DNA of 39,615 nt from Rhodopirellula sp. (GCA_002690925.1 NZGD01000004.1:1-39615); one strand, 5' to 3'; positions 16,587 to 26,241 are shown, numbered from the stretch's first letter. Numbers and translations: made by a program. Notes: generated from the sequence alone by a model not told the origin.

Positions 16587-19500
16587 ATGTCTCTGTTTGT
16601 TCTACATCCCTTGTTGTTTTTTCTCGTGGGGCAGAGGCGTTACCGTTGGTGTTCAGCCCTTGGTCCCGCTTTAGCTGTCGGGTTGTGGTTGAGTGGGACG
16701 GGAGTATTTATCAAGGCAGATGAACCGGTGGATTTCAACCGGGATGTCAGGCCCTTGTTGTCGAACAATTGTCTGGCGTGCCATGGTTTTGATGAGGGAG
16801 CGCGTTCAACTGAGCTTCGACTGGATACCCGTGAAGGGGCTATCACGGATTTAGGGGGGTATGCTGCCGTGGTTCCCGGTAAGCCGGAAAAGAGCGTGCT
16901 TTTAAATCGTATTCGTGGAGACGAGGGGGCGGATTTGATGCCACCGATAGACTCGCACAAAAAGCCGCTTTCGACGGAGGCGATTGCAATCATTACAAAA
17001 TGGATTGCTGAGGGCGCAGAGTGGGGTGAGCATTGGTCGTTTGAGCCTCCCGTTGCTGTTGGCATACCTGCCGAAGCCGGAGAGATCCACCCGATCGACT
17101 ACTTTGTGAAGAAGCGTTTGCAGACTGAGGGACTCACGATGTCGGATGGAGCGGCACGGCATACCCTCATACGAAGGCTGTCTTTTGACCTCACGGGGCT
17201 GCCGCCTTCTGGATCTGATTTCACGCAACTTGGCGAAGTAACAGACTCGAGACAGTGGGAGCAATGGGTCAACACGCTGCTGGATTCAAAACACTTTGGT
17301 GAGCGGATGGCAATGTGGTGGCTCGACGGCGCACGCTACAGTGATACAGATGGGTTTCAAGCCGATGCCACGCGACAAAATTGGCCATGGCGTGATTGGG
17401 TTGTCGCTGCGTTCAATGACAACATGCCGTTTGACCAATTCACGATTGAGCAGTTTGCAGGTGATTTACTGCCGGAGGCAACTGATGAACAACGGCTTGC
17501 CACCTGTTTCCACCGGAATCACATGCACAATGGGGAAGGTGGACGTGACCCTTCGGAATCAAGGGTTGATTACGTGCTCGACCGGACGAATACCATGGGA
17601 ACGCTATGGTTAGGGCTTACGCTTGGATGTGCACAGTGCCATGACCACAAGTTCGATCCTATCTCACAGAGTGACTACTACAGTCTGACGGCGTTTTTTA
17701 ACAGTATCGATGAAACGGGCGCTGCAGGTGGCGGGGCCAAGCCGTTTCTTGCCTATAAGTCTGCGTTGGTGCAACCCGCGATTGATGAAAGTCAGCAGGT
17801 TCTTGAACAGATGAAAGCAGCACTTGATCAGGTAAAGCTTGATAGTGAGGATGCTTTTACTGCCGAGTTGACTCGAATGATCGAAAAAGCTCAGCCGCCT
17901 TTTGAGCCGTGGACGATTGTTCGACCCAGTGAATTACGGACGACCGAAGGAACGATGCTCGCCGCTGATTCTGACGGCATTGTCACGGCAAACAATAGCC
18001 AAGTGGTGCAGGATGATTACTTCTTGAAAGTGCCCGCAAATACCCTAGATAGAATCACAGGAATTCGTCTCGAGGTATTCTCCGATGTGTCGCACCAAGA
18101 AGGAAAATATTCCTTCGCTGAAACGGGTGAATTCATCCTTACGAATGTTAAGTTGCAGGTGAAAAGTCGCAGGGACTCGTCTGTGATCGACATCGCTCTG
18201 AAACACGCATCTGCAAATGTCGAGGGAAAAGGGGCAGACAGCAAATATGGACGAGTCGCGGGCACATTGGACGATGATCCGCGGACCGGTTGGACGACAA
18301 GAACCAAATCCGTTGAGCCGGTGCAGGTCGCTGTGTTTGAATTAAGTGATCCGTTGGTTTTATCCGATGATGGTGAGGTGGAAGTTGCTTTATTACAGCG
18401 ATCGCTTGCGCCTCGGGAGTTGATGGCAAAATTTCGCCTGAGCGTCACCGATCAGCGCGGAAATGCAGTTCGCTCGCTAAAACCGATGCCACTTCAAGAG
18501 CTCGCTGACGCAATAGCGAAGAGCAATGACTCAACGCAGGGAATTGCGTTCACCGCAAAAGACGTGCAGGCCGGTTTGAGGAAGAAACTTCAAGATCAAT
18601 TCCTTGCCGATCATGCTCCGTGGCGACTCGCTGCTGAGAAGTATGAGAAGGCTTCGCGGCAACTGAACGATGCCAAAAAGGCTGCCGGAAGCTTGAATGT
18701 GACGGTCTTGAAGGAACGAGATGAGAAACGGAAGACGCATGTTCTGGTACGAGGCGTCTGGAATGAGCATGGCGAGGAAGTGGAACCCGGTGTGCTGCCC
18801 GCAGTGACGCAGAGGCAAAGTGAGTCCGTTAATGATCGACTGGAATTGGGACGTTGGATTGTGTCGCGACACAATCCACTGACGGCACGTGTGATCGTGA
18901 ACCATGTGTGGCAGTTGTTCTTCGGGGCCGGCTTGGTGCGGACACCAAGCGATTTTGGGGCCCAGGGGGAAATGCCGACTCACCCCCAGTTGTTGGATTG
19001 GCTGGCAGTCGATTTCATGGAGCATGAATGGGACCTGAAACACCTCATCAGACGTATTGTGACCAGTGAAACCTACCGGCAGGACAGCAGCGTCTCGAAG
19101 GAACTATTAGAACGCGACCCCGAGAATCAGTTGCTGGGTCGCGGCGCACGCTTCCGGCTTCCAAGTTGGATGATTCGCGATGCTTCGTTGGCTGCCAGTG
19201 GATTGCTCAATCGTACCGTCGGTGGACCCCCTATATTCGCTTATCAGCCAGTAGGAGTCTGGCAGGATCAGTTCATGGGGCGGTTTACCTATGAACCCAC
19301 GTTGGGGCCGGGGCAATACCGTCGCACGCTCTACACGTTTTGGCGTCGGAGCAGCGCACCGACGTTCCTGTTTGACTCAGCGATGAGGCGGACGTGTGAA
19401 GTGGTACCCCGTCGAACCAATACGCCGCTTCAGGCACTTACGCTGTTGAATGACTTGACTGCTTTGGAGTCCGCTCGGACCCTGGCGGAGAAGGTTTGGT

Positions 19501-19772
19501 TAGAGCATGCTGATTCAAGTGTCGATGTGCGTCTGGAAAGTATGTTCCAGTCGGTGTTGTTCAGGTCCCCCGATGCTAACGAGATAGCGATTCTAAAGCG
19601 GGAACATCGCACTGCACATTCTTACTACAGTCGAGAGCCTTCTGCGGCGAAAGCGTTTGTTTCGGTGGGGCAATTGGCAGATGCAGAAGGTGTGTCAGAG
19701 ATTGACTTGGCAGCTGAGATGTTGATAGCGAATTTGATCATGAATTTAGATGAGAGTATTACCCATGAATGA
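16587..19772 (+). CDS. PSCyt1-DUF1549-DUF1553 haem protein (unit 2)
   Basis: The 1061-residue paralogue of the unit 1 protein has an N-terminal hydrophobic signal (to about residue 43). PSCyt1 carries CLACH (Cys62, Cys65, His66). DUF1549 spans about 160-365 with a second haem motif CAQCHDHKFDP (Cys348 to His352). A beta-rich spacer at about 440-650, including an ITGIRLEVFSD stretch, may be a galactose-binding-like fold. DUF1553 runs from about 748 (LGRWIVSRHNPLTARVIVNHVW) to about 1005. The 3' end overlaps the next gene: its TGA lies inside the ATGAATGA that starts the DUF1501 gene, a classic translational coupling arrangement. Two haem c sites suggest extracytoplasmic electron transfer, with unknown substrate. 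Confidence 0.93.
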   Translation: MSLFVLHPLLFFLVGQRRYRWCSALGPALAVGLWLSGTGVFIKADEPVDFNRDVRPLLSNNCLACHGFDEGARSTELRLDTREGAITDLGGYAAVVPGKPEKSVLLNRIRGDEGADLMPPIDSHKKPLSTEAIAIITKWIAEGAEWGEHWSFEPPVAVGIPAEAGEIHPIDYFVKKRLQTEGLTMSDGAARHTLIRRLSFDLTGLPPSGSDFTQLGEVTDSRQWEQWVNTLLDSKHFGERMAMWWLDGARYSDTDGFQADATRQNWPWRDWVVAAFNDNMPFDQFTIEQFAGDLLPEATDEQRLATCFHRNHMHNGEGGRDPSESRVDYVLDRTNTMGTLWLGLTLGCAQCHDHKFDPISQSDYYSLTAFFNSIDETGAAGGGAKPFLAYKSALVQPAIDESQQVLEQMKAALDQVKLDSEDAFTAELTRMIEKAQPPFEPWTIVRPSELRTTEGTMLAADSDGIVTANNSQVVQDDYFLKVPANTLDRITGIRLEVFSDVSHQEGKYSFAETGEFILTNVKLQVKSRRDSSVIDIALKHASANVEGKGADSKYGRVAGTLDDDPRTGWTTRTKSVEPVQVAVFELSDPLVLSDDGEVEVALLQRSLAPRELMAKFRLSVTDQRGNAVRSLKPMPLQELADAIAKSNDSTQGIAFTAKDVQAGLRKKLQDQFLADHAPWRLAAEKYEKASRQLNDAKKAAGSLNVTVLKERDEKRKTHVLVRGVWNEHGEEVEPGVLPAVTQRQSESVNDRLELGRWIVSRHNPLTARVIVNHVWQLFFGAGLVRTPSDFGAQGEMPTHPQLLDWLAVDFMEHEWDLKHLIRRIVTSETYRQDSSVSKELLERDPENQLLGRGARFRLPSWMIRDASLAASGLLNRTVGGPPIFAYQPVGVWQDQFMGRFTYEPTLGPGQYRRTLYTFWRRSSAPTFLFDSAMRRTCEVVPRRTNTPLQALTLLNDLTALESARTLAEKVWLEHADSSVDVRLESMFQSVLFRSPDANEIAILKREHRTAHSYYSREPSAAKAFVSVGQLADAEGVSEIDLAAEMLIANLIMNLDESITHE

Positions 19773-21219
19773 TAGGGTACCGCCAGATTTCGACCAGCTT
19801 TCCGAGACACGACGGTACTTCCTTGGCCGCGGTGCCGGCGTTGGTGTCGGAGCGATGGCGCTTAGTGGGCTATTGTCGGGGCAAGCTGATTCGTCTGACT
19901 TGGTCGCTTCAGAGCACGTCCCGCATTTCGCACCCAAGGCGAAACGCGTGATATTTTTGACTCAATCGGGAGGACCTTCTCAGCTGGAGCTTTATGATCA
20001 CAAACCTGAGCTGGCCAGACTTGCAGGTCAAAAGTTGCCCGATAGCGTTCGAGGTGGGCAGCGACTTACCGGTATGACCAAGGGAAAGCCGCAGCTGGTA
20101 ATGCCTGCGCACTCTACATTCCGGCGATGCGGGCAGTCAGGAGCGACCGTAAGTGACTGGTTACCACACATTGCCGACATTGCGGACGAACTGTGTTTTG
20201 TGAAGTCCATGGTCACCGATCAGATCAATCATGCGCCTGCAATGACAAAGTTTCTCACAGGGCACCATCTCACGGGGCGGCCGAGTATGGGGAGCTGGTT
20301 CAGCTACGGGCTTGGGAGTGAGAATCGTGACTTGCCAGATTATCTTGTGCTTCTTTCGAAAATGAAGCGGGGTAGTGACCAGCCGCTATATGACCATTAT
20401 TGGGGTAGTGGCTTTCTGCCGTCTGAATACCAAGGCGTGAAGCTGCGTAGTGCAAAGGATCCGGTACTATACCTGAACGATCCGGATGGTCTGCCACGAG
20501 AACTTCGTCGGGGTATGCTAAATGGCCTCAACGAGATCAATGCCATTCGAGAGCAGCAAACAGGTGATCCCGAGATTACTACACGCATTCAGCAGTATGA
20601 AATGGCCTATCGAATGCAGGCAAGCGTTCCAGACTTGACAGATGTCAGTGATGAGCCTGAGTCGACCTTCGAAATGTATGGCCCTGACTCAAGACGCGGA
20701 GGCAGTTATGCCGCCAATTGCATCCTCGCCCGACGTTTGGCCGAAAGGGGCGTCCGCTTTATTCAGCTGTTTCACCCCGATTGGGATCACCACAGTAGAT
20801 TACGTAGTTGGTGCACGGCCCGTTGTCGCGATACCGATCAAGCCAGTGCCGCATTGATCAAAGACCTCAAACAGCGGGGTATGCTTGAGGACACGCTCGT
20901 GATTTGGGGAGGAGAATTTGGGAGAAGCCCAGCTGGCCAAGGAAAATGGGATAGCCCGGAGGGGGGGCGGGACCATCATCCACGTTGCTTCACGATCTGG
21001 ATGGCAGGTGGGGGCGTTAAAAGCGGCGTTAGCTATGGAGCGACAGATGACTACAGCTATAACGCAGTGGTAGATCCGGTTCATGTCCGAGACTTACACG
21101 CGACTGTATTACATCTAATGGGGATCGAGCATGAACGCTTCTCGTATCGCTCCCAAGGACTTGACTTCCGTCTGACCGGTGTAGAACCTGCACGTGTGGT
21201 ACATGACATCCTTGCATAA
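19765..21219 (+). CDS. DUF1501 family protein with Tat signal (unit 2)
   Basis: The ATG at 19765 is preferred over the one at 19750, because it gives an 8-base overlap with the upstream gene typical of coupled translation. It yields 484 residues. The N-terminus has ETRRYFLGRGAGVGVGAMAL, a good twin-arginine signal. Conserved DUF1501 blocks are present: QSGGPSQLELYDHKPEL, FHPDWDHHSRL, SAALIKDLKQRGMLEDT, GGEFGRSP, GGRDHHPRCFTIWMAGGG and VRDLHATVLHLMGI. The signature His seen in some members (SHLD) is Gln here (SQLE), a variation that also occurs elsewhere in the family. It converges with the unit 3 DUF1501 gene. Catalytic function is unproven. Confidence 0.92.
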   Translation: MNDRVPPDFDQLSETRRYFLGRGAGVGVGAMALSGLLSGQADSSDLVASEHVPHFAPKAKRVIFLTQSGGPSQLELYDHKPELARLAGQKLPDSVRGGQRLTGMTKGKPQLVMPAHSTFRRCGQSGATVSDWLPHIADIADELCFVKSMVTDQINHAPAMTKFLTGHHLTGRPSMGSWFSYGLGSENRDLPDYLVLLSKMKRGSDQPLYDHYWGSGFLPSEYQGVKLRSAKDPVLYLNDPDGLPRELRRGMLNGLNEINAIREQQTGDPEITTRIQQYEMAYRMQASVPDLTDVSDEPESTFEMYGPDSRRGGSYAANCILARRLAERGVRFIQLFHPDWDHHSRLRSWCTARCRDTDQASAALIKDLKQRGMLEDTLVIWGGEFGRSPAGQGKWDSPEGGRDHHPRCFTIWMAGGGVKSGVSYGATDDYSYNAVVDPVHVRDLHATVLHLMGIEHERFSYRSQGLDFRLTGVEPARVVHDILA

Positions 21220-21328
21220 GGACTGTCGTTTTGATTTTCTGCACGCAACGCCAGCAGAATAACGCCGTGGCACTCATGGGACCGGTAGGACTGTTGCCAG
21301 CATTTACAAGCTCAGCATGCTGTCAGTT

Positions 21329-21347
21329 CGACACTGTAACCGTGTCG
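21329..21347. terminator. Weak hairpin between convergent DUF1501 genes
   Basis: CGACAC (21329-21334) and GTGTCG (21342-21347) form a 6-bp stem with a 7-base loop, in the 141-base gap where the unit 2 and unit 3 transcripts converge. A second palindrome, CAGCATGCTG, lies just before it at 21313-21322. No T-run follows on either strand, so a bidirectional terminator is only suggested by the position. Confidence 0.25.
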
Positions 21348-21360
21348 TGTGGATCCATGC

Positions 21361-22899
21361 TCAACTGATCCATTCTGGGATCACTTTTCCGCCAACATCC
21401 GTGAGTCGGTAATCCCTGCCTTGAAATCGGTGAGTGAGTTTGAGGTGGTCGAGTCCAAACTGGTGCAGCATGGTGGCGTGCAAGTCGTTGATGTGCACCC
21501 GATCTTCAGTCGCGTGCCACCCGATTTCATCTGTTTTTCCATAGGTTAGCCCGCCCTTGAGCCCGCCACCGGCCAGTGCCATGCTGAAGGAATAGGGGTG
21601 ATGGTCTCTACCGGTTCCTACCTCACGTTTTCCGTTTCGGTTCTCGCCTAGCGGGGTGCGCCCGAATTCGCTTCCCCAAACCACCATCGTGGAGTCAAGC
21701 ATCCCTCTTTGTTTGAGGTCTCTGATCAGAGCCGCGATGGGTTGATCGACACATCCTGCGTTGTAGGGCAATTCCTTCGGAATATTGCTGTGGTGATCCC
21801 ATGATGCGTAGATGATGTTGACGAATCGAACTCCCCGTTCAACCATTCGCCTTGCTAGTAGGCAGTTTTTGGCAAAGCTACGGTAGGTGTCTCCCTGTTT
21901 CCCTCGTCCACCCAAATCCTTGGGTTCATCTCGGTCAACGCCATAGGAGTCCAGAGTCTGCTGAGATTCTTTGCTAAGGTCGATCAACTCTGGTGCAGCG
22001 GTTTGCATTCGAAATGCGAGTTCGTAGGAAGCGATTCTGGCCGCGATTTCAGGGTCATTTATTTCGCTGTATCGGTTGGCGTTCATTTTGTTTAATGCGT
22101 CGAGACCTGCGCGTTGCAGTGACATTGGAACGCCGGGCGGGTTGGTCAGGTTGAGAACAGGTTCTCCCTGATTTCGGAAAAGCACGCCGGCGTGACTTGA
22201 TGGCAAGAACCCGGACTGCCATAACGTCGCGCCGCCCGAAGATCCGCGTCCGCTATTCAAGACAACGTATCCCGGTAAATTTTGCGTCTCACTGCCCAGT
22301 CCATAAGTCAACCAGGAGCCCATCGTTGGTAAACCGAACGTTTCCCGTCCACATTGCATCATGAGTTGGCCGGGATGGTGATTGAACTGCTCGGTGTGGA
22401 GTGAGCGTACAAGTAACAGATCATCGGCAACAGAGCCAAGATTGGGTAACAGTTCACTCAGGTTCATACCTGCTTCACCATGCTTGGAAAACTTGTAGGG
22501 CGAACCTTGGAGCAGAGCTTGATCTTTTTTAATGAACGCAAATCGAACCTCTTCAAGCATGGATGGGGGCAATGGTTCTCCGTGCCTCTCTTTTAGAGTC
22601 GGTTTCTCGTCAAACAGATCTAAGTGTGAAGGGGCGCCTGCCATGAAAATGAAAATGCACGCTTTTGCTTTGGGATCAAAGTGCGGTTTTCGGGGTGACA
22701 GTGGATTGACCAGTTCATCGGCGGCTGTCGATGAAGTCATTAATCCGTCATCAGTAAGCATGGATCCAAGAGCAGCCATGCCGAGGCCACTTGCGGTGGT
22801 ATTCAGAAACTGACGGCGTTGGTTGAACGACTGGTCGCTTCTAGCTGCTTCGGTTTGTTTGCGAGTGTGATACATAAAGTTCGCCTGTGATGGCTTCAT
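21361..22899 (-). CDS. DUF1501 family protein with Tat signal (unit 3)
   Basis: The 512-residue product has the twin-arginine signal NQRRQFLNTTASGLGMAALG at about residues 26-45, so the N-terminal leader is longer than in its paralogues. DUF1501 blocks follow: MAGAPSHLDLFDEKPTL, YASWDHHSNI, AALIRDLKQRGMLDST, GSEFGRTP, TGRDHHPYSFSMALAGGG and INDLHATMLHQFGLDH. It lies 148 bases downstream of the unit 3 haem gene on the same strand. It is more similar in its motifs to typical DUF1501 proteins (SHLDLFD) than the unit 2 copy. The role is unknown; an extracytoplasmic hydrolase fold is inferred from family relations. Confidence 0.92.
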   Translation of the reverse strand: MKPSQANFMYHTRKQTEAARSDQSFNQRRQFLNTTASGLGMAALGSMLTDDGLMTSSTAADELVNPLSPRKPHFDPKAKACIFIFMAGAPSHLDLFDEKPTLKERHGEPLPPSMLEEVRFAFIKKDQALLQGSPYKFSKHGEAGMNLSELLPNLGSVADDLLLVRSLHTEQFNHHPGQLMMQCGRETFGLPTMGSWLTYGLGSETQNLPGYVVLNSGRGSSGGATLWQSGFLPSSHAGVLFRNQGEPVLNLTNPPGVPMSLQRAGLDALNKMNANRYSEINDPEIAARIASYELAFRMQTAAPELIDLSKESQQTLDSYGVDRDEPKDLGGRGKQGDTYRSFAKNCLLARRMVERGVRFVNIIYASWDHHSNIPKELPYNAGCVDQPIAALIRDLKQRGMLDSTMVVWGSEFGRTPLGENRNGKREVGTGRDHHPYSFSMALAGGGLKGGLTYGKTDEIGWHATEDRVHINDLHATMLHQFGLDHLKLTHRFQGRDYRLTDVGGKVIPEWIS

Positions 22900-23047
22900 T
22901 GTTGAACGTATTCAGCGAGCCGGGCATGAGGGGGGCTTATTGTGTGACCGCGTGGATTGTTGGATTAACCACCTGCTGTTTTGTAATCTCGAAGGACCCT
23001 GATATTTCACGGAAGGATGTGGCAGGAATGAGGCAAGCTTGAGTTGA

Positions 23048-26000
23048 TCAATCGCGGACGATGAACTCATCCAGGTTGGTGAGCATCCGGAGAGTGACTA
23101 CCCAAGCTGCATTCTCATCGATGGGGTGGTTCAGGCTGCGATGTCCTGACGTCACTTGTTTCGCGTCCTCCTGATGAGCGGTGTAGTAGCCGCGGGACTT
23201 GTCAAGTAAAGCTTGAAATTGCTCGATCTCGCTATCGTGTGGGTCACGCGTTAATACCTTTTGAATTGCATAGGAGAGCTTTTGGTGGTCAGTCACTCCG
23301 CCCTGTTCAAGAACGTTTCGCGCGAGCGCCTGGGAGGCTTCGAAGAACACCTGATTATTCAGTGTGATCAACGCCTGTAACGGGGTGTTACTTATATCTC
23401 GTTGCAATCGGGAAGTGTTCGAATCTGGGCAATCAAAACTGGTGAGGTTCGGATAAGGTGATGTACGTTTGAAGAAGGTATACATTCCACGCCGGTAAGC
23501 ATCGGCGCCCTTGCTAGATTCCCATTTGAAATTGTTGGCGTAGCTGAGTTCAGCGACGCCGGGGGGCAAGGGAGGGAACACACTTGGGCCTCCCACTTTG
23601 TCACTAAGCAGGCCACTTACAGCCAGGTGTAAGTCTCGTACGACCTCGGCGCTGACACGGACTCGATTTTGTCGTGCGAAGAATTGATTCGTCGGGTCGA
23701 CTTCTGCCAGTTTGACGCGGTGTTGGGAGTCCTGCCTGTAGGTTGCACTCAGTACGATGGTTTTGATAAGTGACTTTCGACTCCACTCGAATGTTCGTGG
23801 GTAATGCCATGCTAACCAATCCAATAATCCGGGGTGGGTTGGTAAATCCCCGCGGATCCCAAAATCATTCACGGTGGTTACCAGTCCTCGTCCAAACAGT
23901 TGGGCCCAGACATAGTTGACGCTGACTCGGGGCGTCAAAGGATGGTTGGGATCAGTTAGCCATGCGGCGAGGTCAAGTCGATCGGCTGGTTTTGCGGCAG
24001 CTCTTTTGGCGATGGGGTGGCTGCGGCTCACAACTGTGAGTGCATCTGTCTCAACCTGTTGGGCAGGCTGTAGAAAGTCTCCTCGATGAAGTACGCGAGT
24101 GGTTCTTGTGGCTGGGCTTACGACACGGGCTGATACTGTTGCCAGTTTTGGGGCTTGGGTCTTTAGTTCCGCGATGCGTGCGGCCATTCCCCTAGTTTTT
24201 ATGTGTTGTGACGCGAAGTACTGTGCAATAGTTTTCTTTTCGTGTTCACTGCGTTCGCTTGCAGGGATCCGGAATGTGTTGGTGACTTCCATGGGCAACC
24301 GGCGCAAGGTGGTGTCACCGGAAATGGTGGAAATGCGAAAATGGCCGAGCACATGTTTTCCACCATATTGTTGATCGAGTACGACTTGGAGAAACTTTCG
24401 GTTTTCAACGGATGGTGCAAGCTCTGCGAAGCACAGCAGCTCATGGTGTTGACCCATTCGTGGCGAGATGGCCCAGCCTGATTTTGGCAGTTTCTGTAAC
24501 GCTCCACGTGGGCTAAAACTGTTTTGGGAGAAGTCGGCCTCGGCATATGAGAATGCAATGGGGTCGTAATCAGTTTTGAATGTGGGGTCGTTCCCTGCAT
24601 ACGCCCTCAATTCACTTAGTACGAAATTCCCATTGGCGGGTCTGCCTGGTCCGTTGGACGGTAACGTTTCGTGCGGAAGCGCTTCCAGCTTGATTCCGCT
24701 TAAATTGCCTGCTGGTAAGGCAAAAACCAAGGTGTATTTGTCCTTGTCGGAGACTTTACCGGTGGTGAGGACTGAGCCGTCATCCGCAATGTTCAAGACA
24801 GCTCCGCTGGTAGACTTGGCGGTAATCGGCTTGGCGACGGTAAAGGTCAATGCTTTCTGCAGCGAATCCTGTTGCGTCTTGGCAACCCGTTGTTCCATCT
24901 GTTGCACCCACTGGTTTAACTCTGGCTGGAGATGCGCTTTTGCAGTTGCATATTCACTTTCAAGCCTCGCGACGGCAGATTCATGTTCGTCACTCAGACG
25001 TTTATGTTCGGCGACTGCCTCTTCGTTGGCGGGGAGGTTGGTAGTTGTTTCGTTAAGATCATCAAAGAACGCGAATAGGCGGTAATACTCTTGCTGACTG
25101 ATTTGGTCGTATTTGTGATTATGACAACGAGCACATGTCATGGTCAGTCCGAGCCAGATGGCCGCTGTAGTTTCTGTTCGGTCAAACGTTGCTTCAATTC
25201 TGAATTCTTCCTGATCAACTCCACCTTCGGTATTCGTGAGTGTCTGGCGATGAAAGGCGGTGGCAAGCTTCTGTGCAGAAGAGGGACTTTCCACTAAGTC
25301 ACCTGCAAGTTGATCGCTCGTAAACTTGTCAAACGGCATGTCGGCGTTGATCGCATCAATGACCCAGTCTCGATATAGCCAGGCATTGGGGCGTGGGCGA
25401 TCTTTTTCATAGCCATCGGAGTCTGCATAGCGAGCCTTATCGAGCCAATGCCTCGCCCAGCGTTCACCAAAATGCTCCGACGCAATCATGGCGTCAACGA
25501 GGGCAACGTAAGCCGACTCGTCAGGGTTGACTAAGAATTTTTTCAGTAGTTTTGGGTCAGGAGGAAGTCCGGTGAGGTCATACGCAAGGCGTTTTGCGAG
25601 TGTCCTAGGTTTCGCTGGAGGGGAGGGTTGGATACCTGCAGACTCCAGACGGGCCAGCACGTAACGGTCGATGGGATTGCGAAGCCACGTCTCATCGAAT
25701 ACCGATGGTGGACTTGGTTTCTGTACAGGCCGGTACGCCCAGTGTTGGTCAAACTTCGCTCCCTGATTGATCCACGCTGTTAATAGCTCAACTTCCTGGT
25801 TTGTGAGTGACGGCCCCTCGGGTGGCATGCGTCTATTCGGGTCATTCGATGTTATACGCGTGATGAGTTCGCTGTTTGCTGCGTCCGTGGGTACGATTGC
25901 TCTTCGATCTGAATCCAGTTTTGAGGTGGCACTGTCAAATTGGTCTAGCCGCAAGCCGGCTTCTGCATCGTCCGGTCCGTGACACAGGACGCAGTGCTTT

Positions 26001-26143
26001 GCCAGAATGGATTGGATGTGAGTGCCGTAAACAGTTGGTTCAGCAGCATCGACGTCCGGAGCAAGTAGGGCGCAGCTCATGGTTAAACAAACCATGAGCA
26101 ACACTACATCATCCTGCGGTTTTTTTGAGGGGAGTGCAGTCAT
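23048..26143 (-). CDS. PSCyt1-DUF1549-DUF1553 haem protein (unit 3)
   Basis: With the ATG at 26143 (a TTG lies 15 bases upstream) the product has 1031 residues. The signal peptide covers about residues 1-33. PSCyt1 has CVLCH (Cys51, Cys54, His55) and RMPP. DUF1549 (about 145-350) includes the second haem motif CARCHNHKYDQ (Cys337 to His341). A beta-rich spacer of about 200 residues follows, as in unit 2. DUF1553 starts near AAWLTDPNHPLTPRVSVNYVW at about residue 725. Its second CxxCH is followed by NHKYDQ rather than the DHKFDP of both paralogues, so this copy belongs to a separate branch. It is transcribed ahead of the unit 3 DUF1501 gene. Inverted repeats lie in its upstream region. Confidence 0.93.
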   Translation of the reverse strand: MTALPSKKPQDDVVLLMVCLTMSCALLAPDVDAAEPTVYGTHIQSILAKHCVLCHGPDDAEAGLRLDQFDSATSKLDSDRRAIVPTDAANSELITRITSNDPNRRMPPEGPSLTNQEVELLTAWINQGAKFDQHWAYRPVQKPSPPSVFDETWLRNPIDRYVLARLESAGIQPSPPAKPRTLAKRLAYDLTGLPPDPKLLKKFLVNPDESAYVALVDAMIASEHFGERWARHWLDKARYADSDGYEKDRPRPNAWLYRDWVIDAINADMPFDKFTSDQLAGDLVESPSSAQKLATAFHRQTLTNTEGGVDQEEFRIEATFDRTETTAAIWLGLTMTCARCHNHKYDQISQQEYYRLFAFFDDLNETTTNLPANEEAVAEHKRLSDEHESAVARLESEYATAKAHLQPELNQWVQQMEQRVAKTQQDSLQKALTFTVAKPITAKSTSGAVLNIADDGSVLTTGKVSDKDKYTLVFALPAGNLSGIKLEALPHETLPSNGPGRPANGNFVLSELRAYAGNDPTFKTDYDPIAFSYAEADFSQNSFSPRGALQKLPKSGWAISPRMGQHHELLCFAELAPSVENRKFLQVVLDQQYGGKHVLGHFRISTISGDTTLRRLPMEVTNTFRIPASERSEHEKKTIAQYFASQHIKTRGMAARIAELKTQAPKLATVSARVVSPATRTTRVLHRGDFLQPAQQVETDALTVVSRSHPIAKRAAAKPADRLDLAAWLTDPNHPLTPRVSVNYVWAQLFGRGLVTTVNDFGIRGDLPTHPGLLDWLAWHYPRTFEWSRKSLIKTIVLSATYRQDSQHRVKLAEVDPTNQFFARQNRVRVSAEVVRDLHLAVSGLLSDKVGGPSVFPPLPPGVAELSYANNFKWESSKGADAYRRGMYTFFKRTSPYPNLTSFDCPDSNTSRLQRDISNTPLQALITLNNQVFFEASQALARNVLEQGGVTDHQKLSYAIQKVLTRDPHDSEIEQFQALLDKSRGYYTAHQEDAKQVTSGHRSLNHPIDENAAWVVTLRMLTNLDEFIVRD

Positions 26144-26188
26144 GGGCGAGCTGTGCAAGCTAAGTTGGGATCTGGTAGGGCGCTAAGG

Positions 26189-26241
26189 TACCCCAAAGCT
26201 GGGTCGAGACTAAGTTATACTTTGGACGCACACTTGGGGTA
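26189..26241. promoter_or_regulatory. Overlapping inverted repeats upstream of unit 3
   Basis: TACCCCAA (26189-26196) and TTGGGGTA (26234-26241) are perfect reverse complements separated by 37 bases. Inside them, CCAAAG (26193-26198) pairs with CTTTGG (26220-26225). The inner and outer stems share the left arm and so exclude each other. The element is 46-98 bases in front of the unit 3 haem gene, a position fit for an operator or an alternative-fold leader RNA. Nothing recognisable was found in the rest of the gap from 26242 to 26617. Confidence 0.35.

Noticed and set aside
19750..19764. Upstream ATG as start of the unit 2 DUF1501 gene
   Set aside because: The ATG at 19765 gives the standard short stop-start overlap and keeps the Tat signal near the N-terminus.
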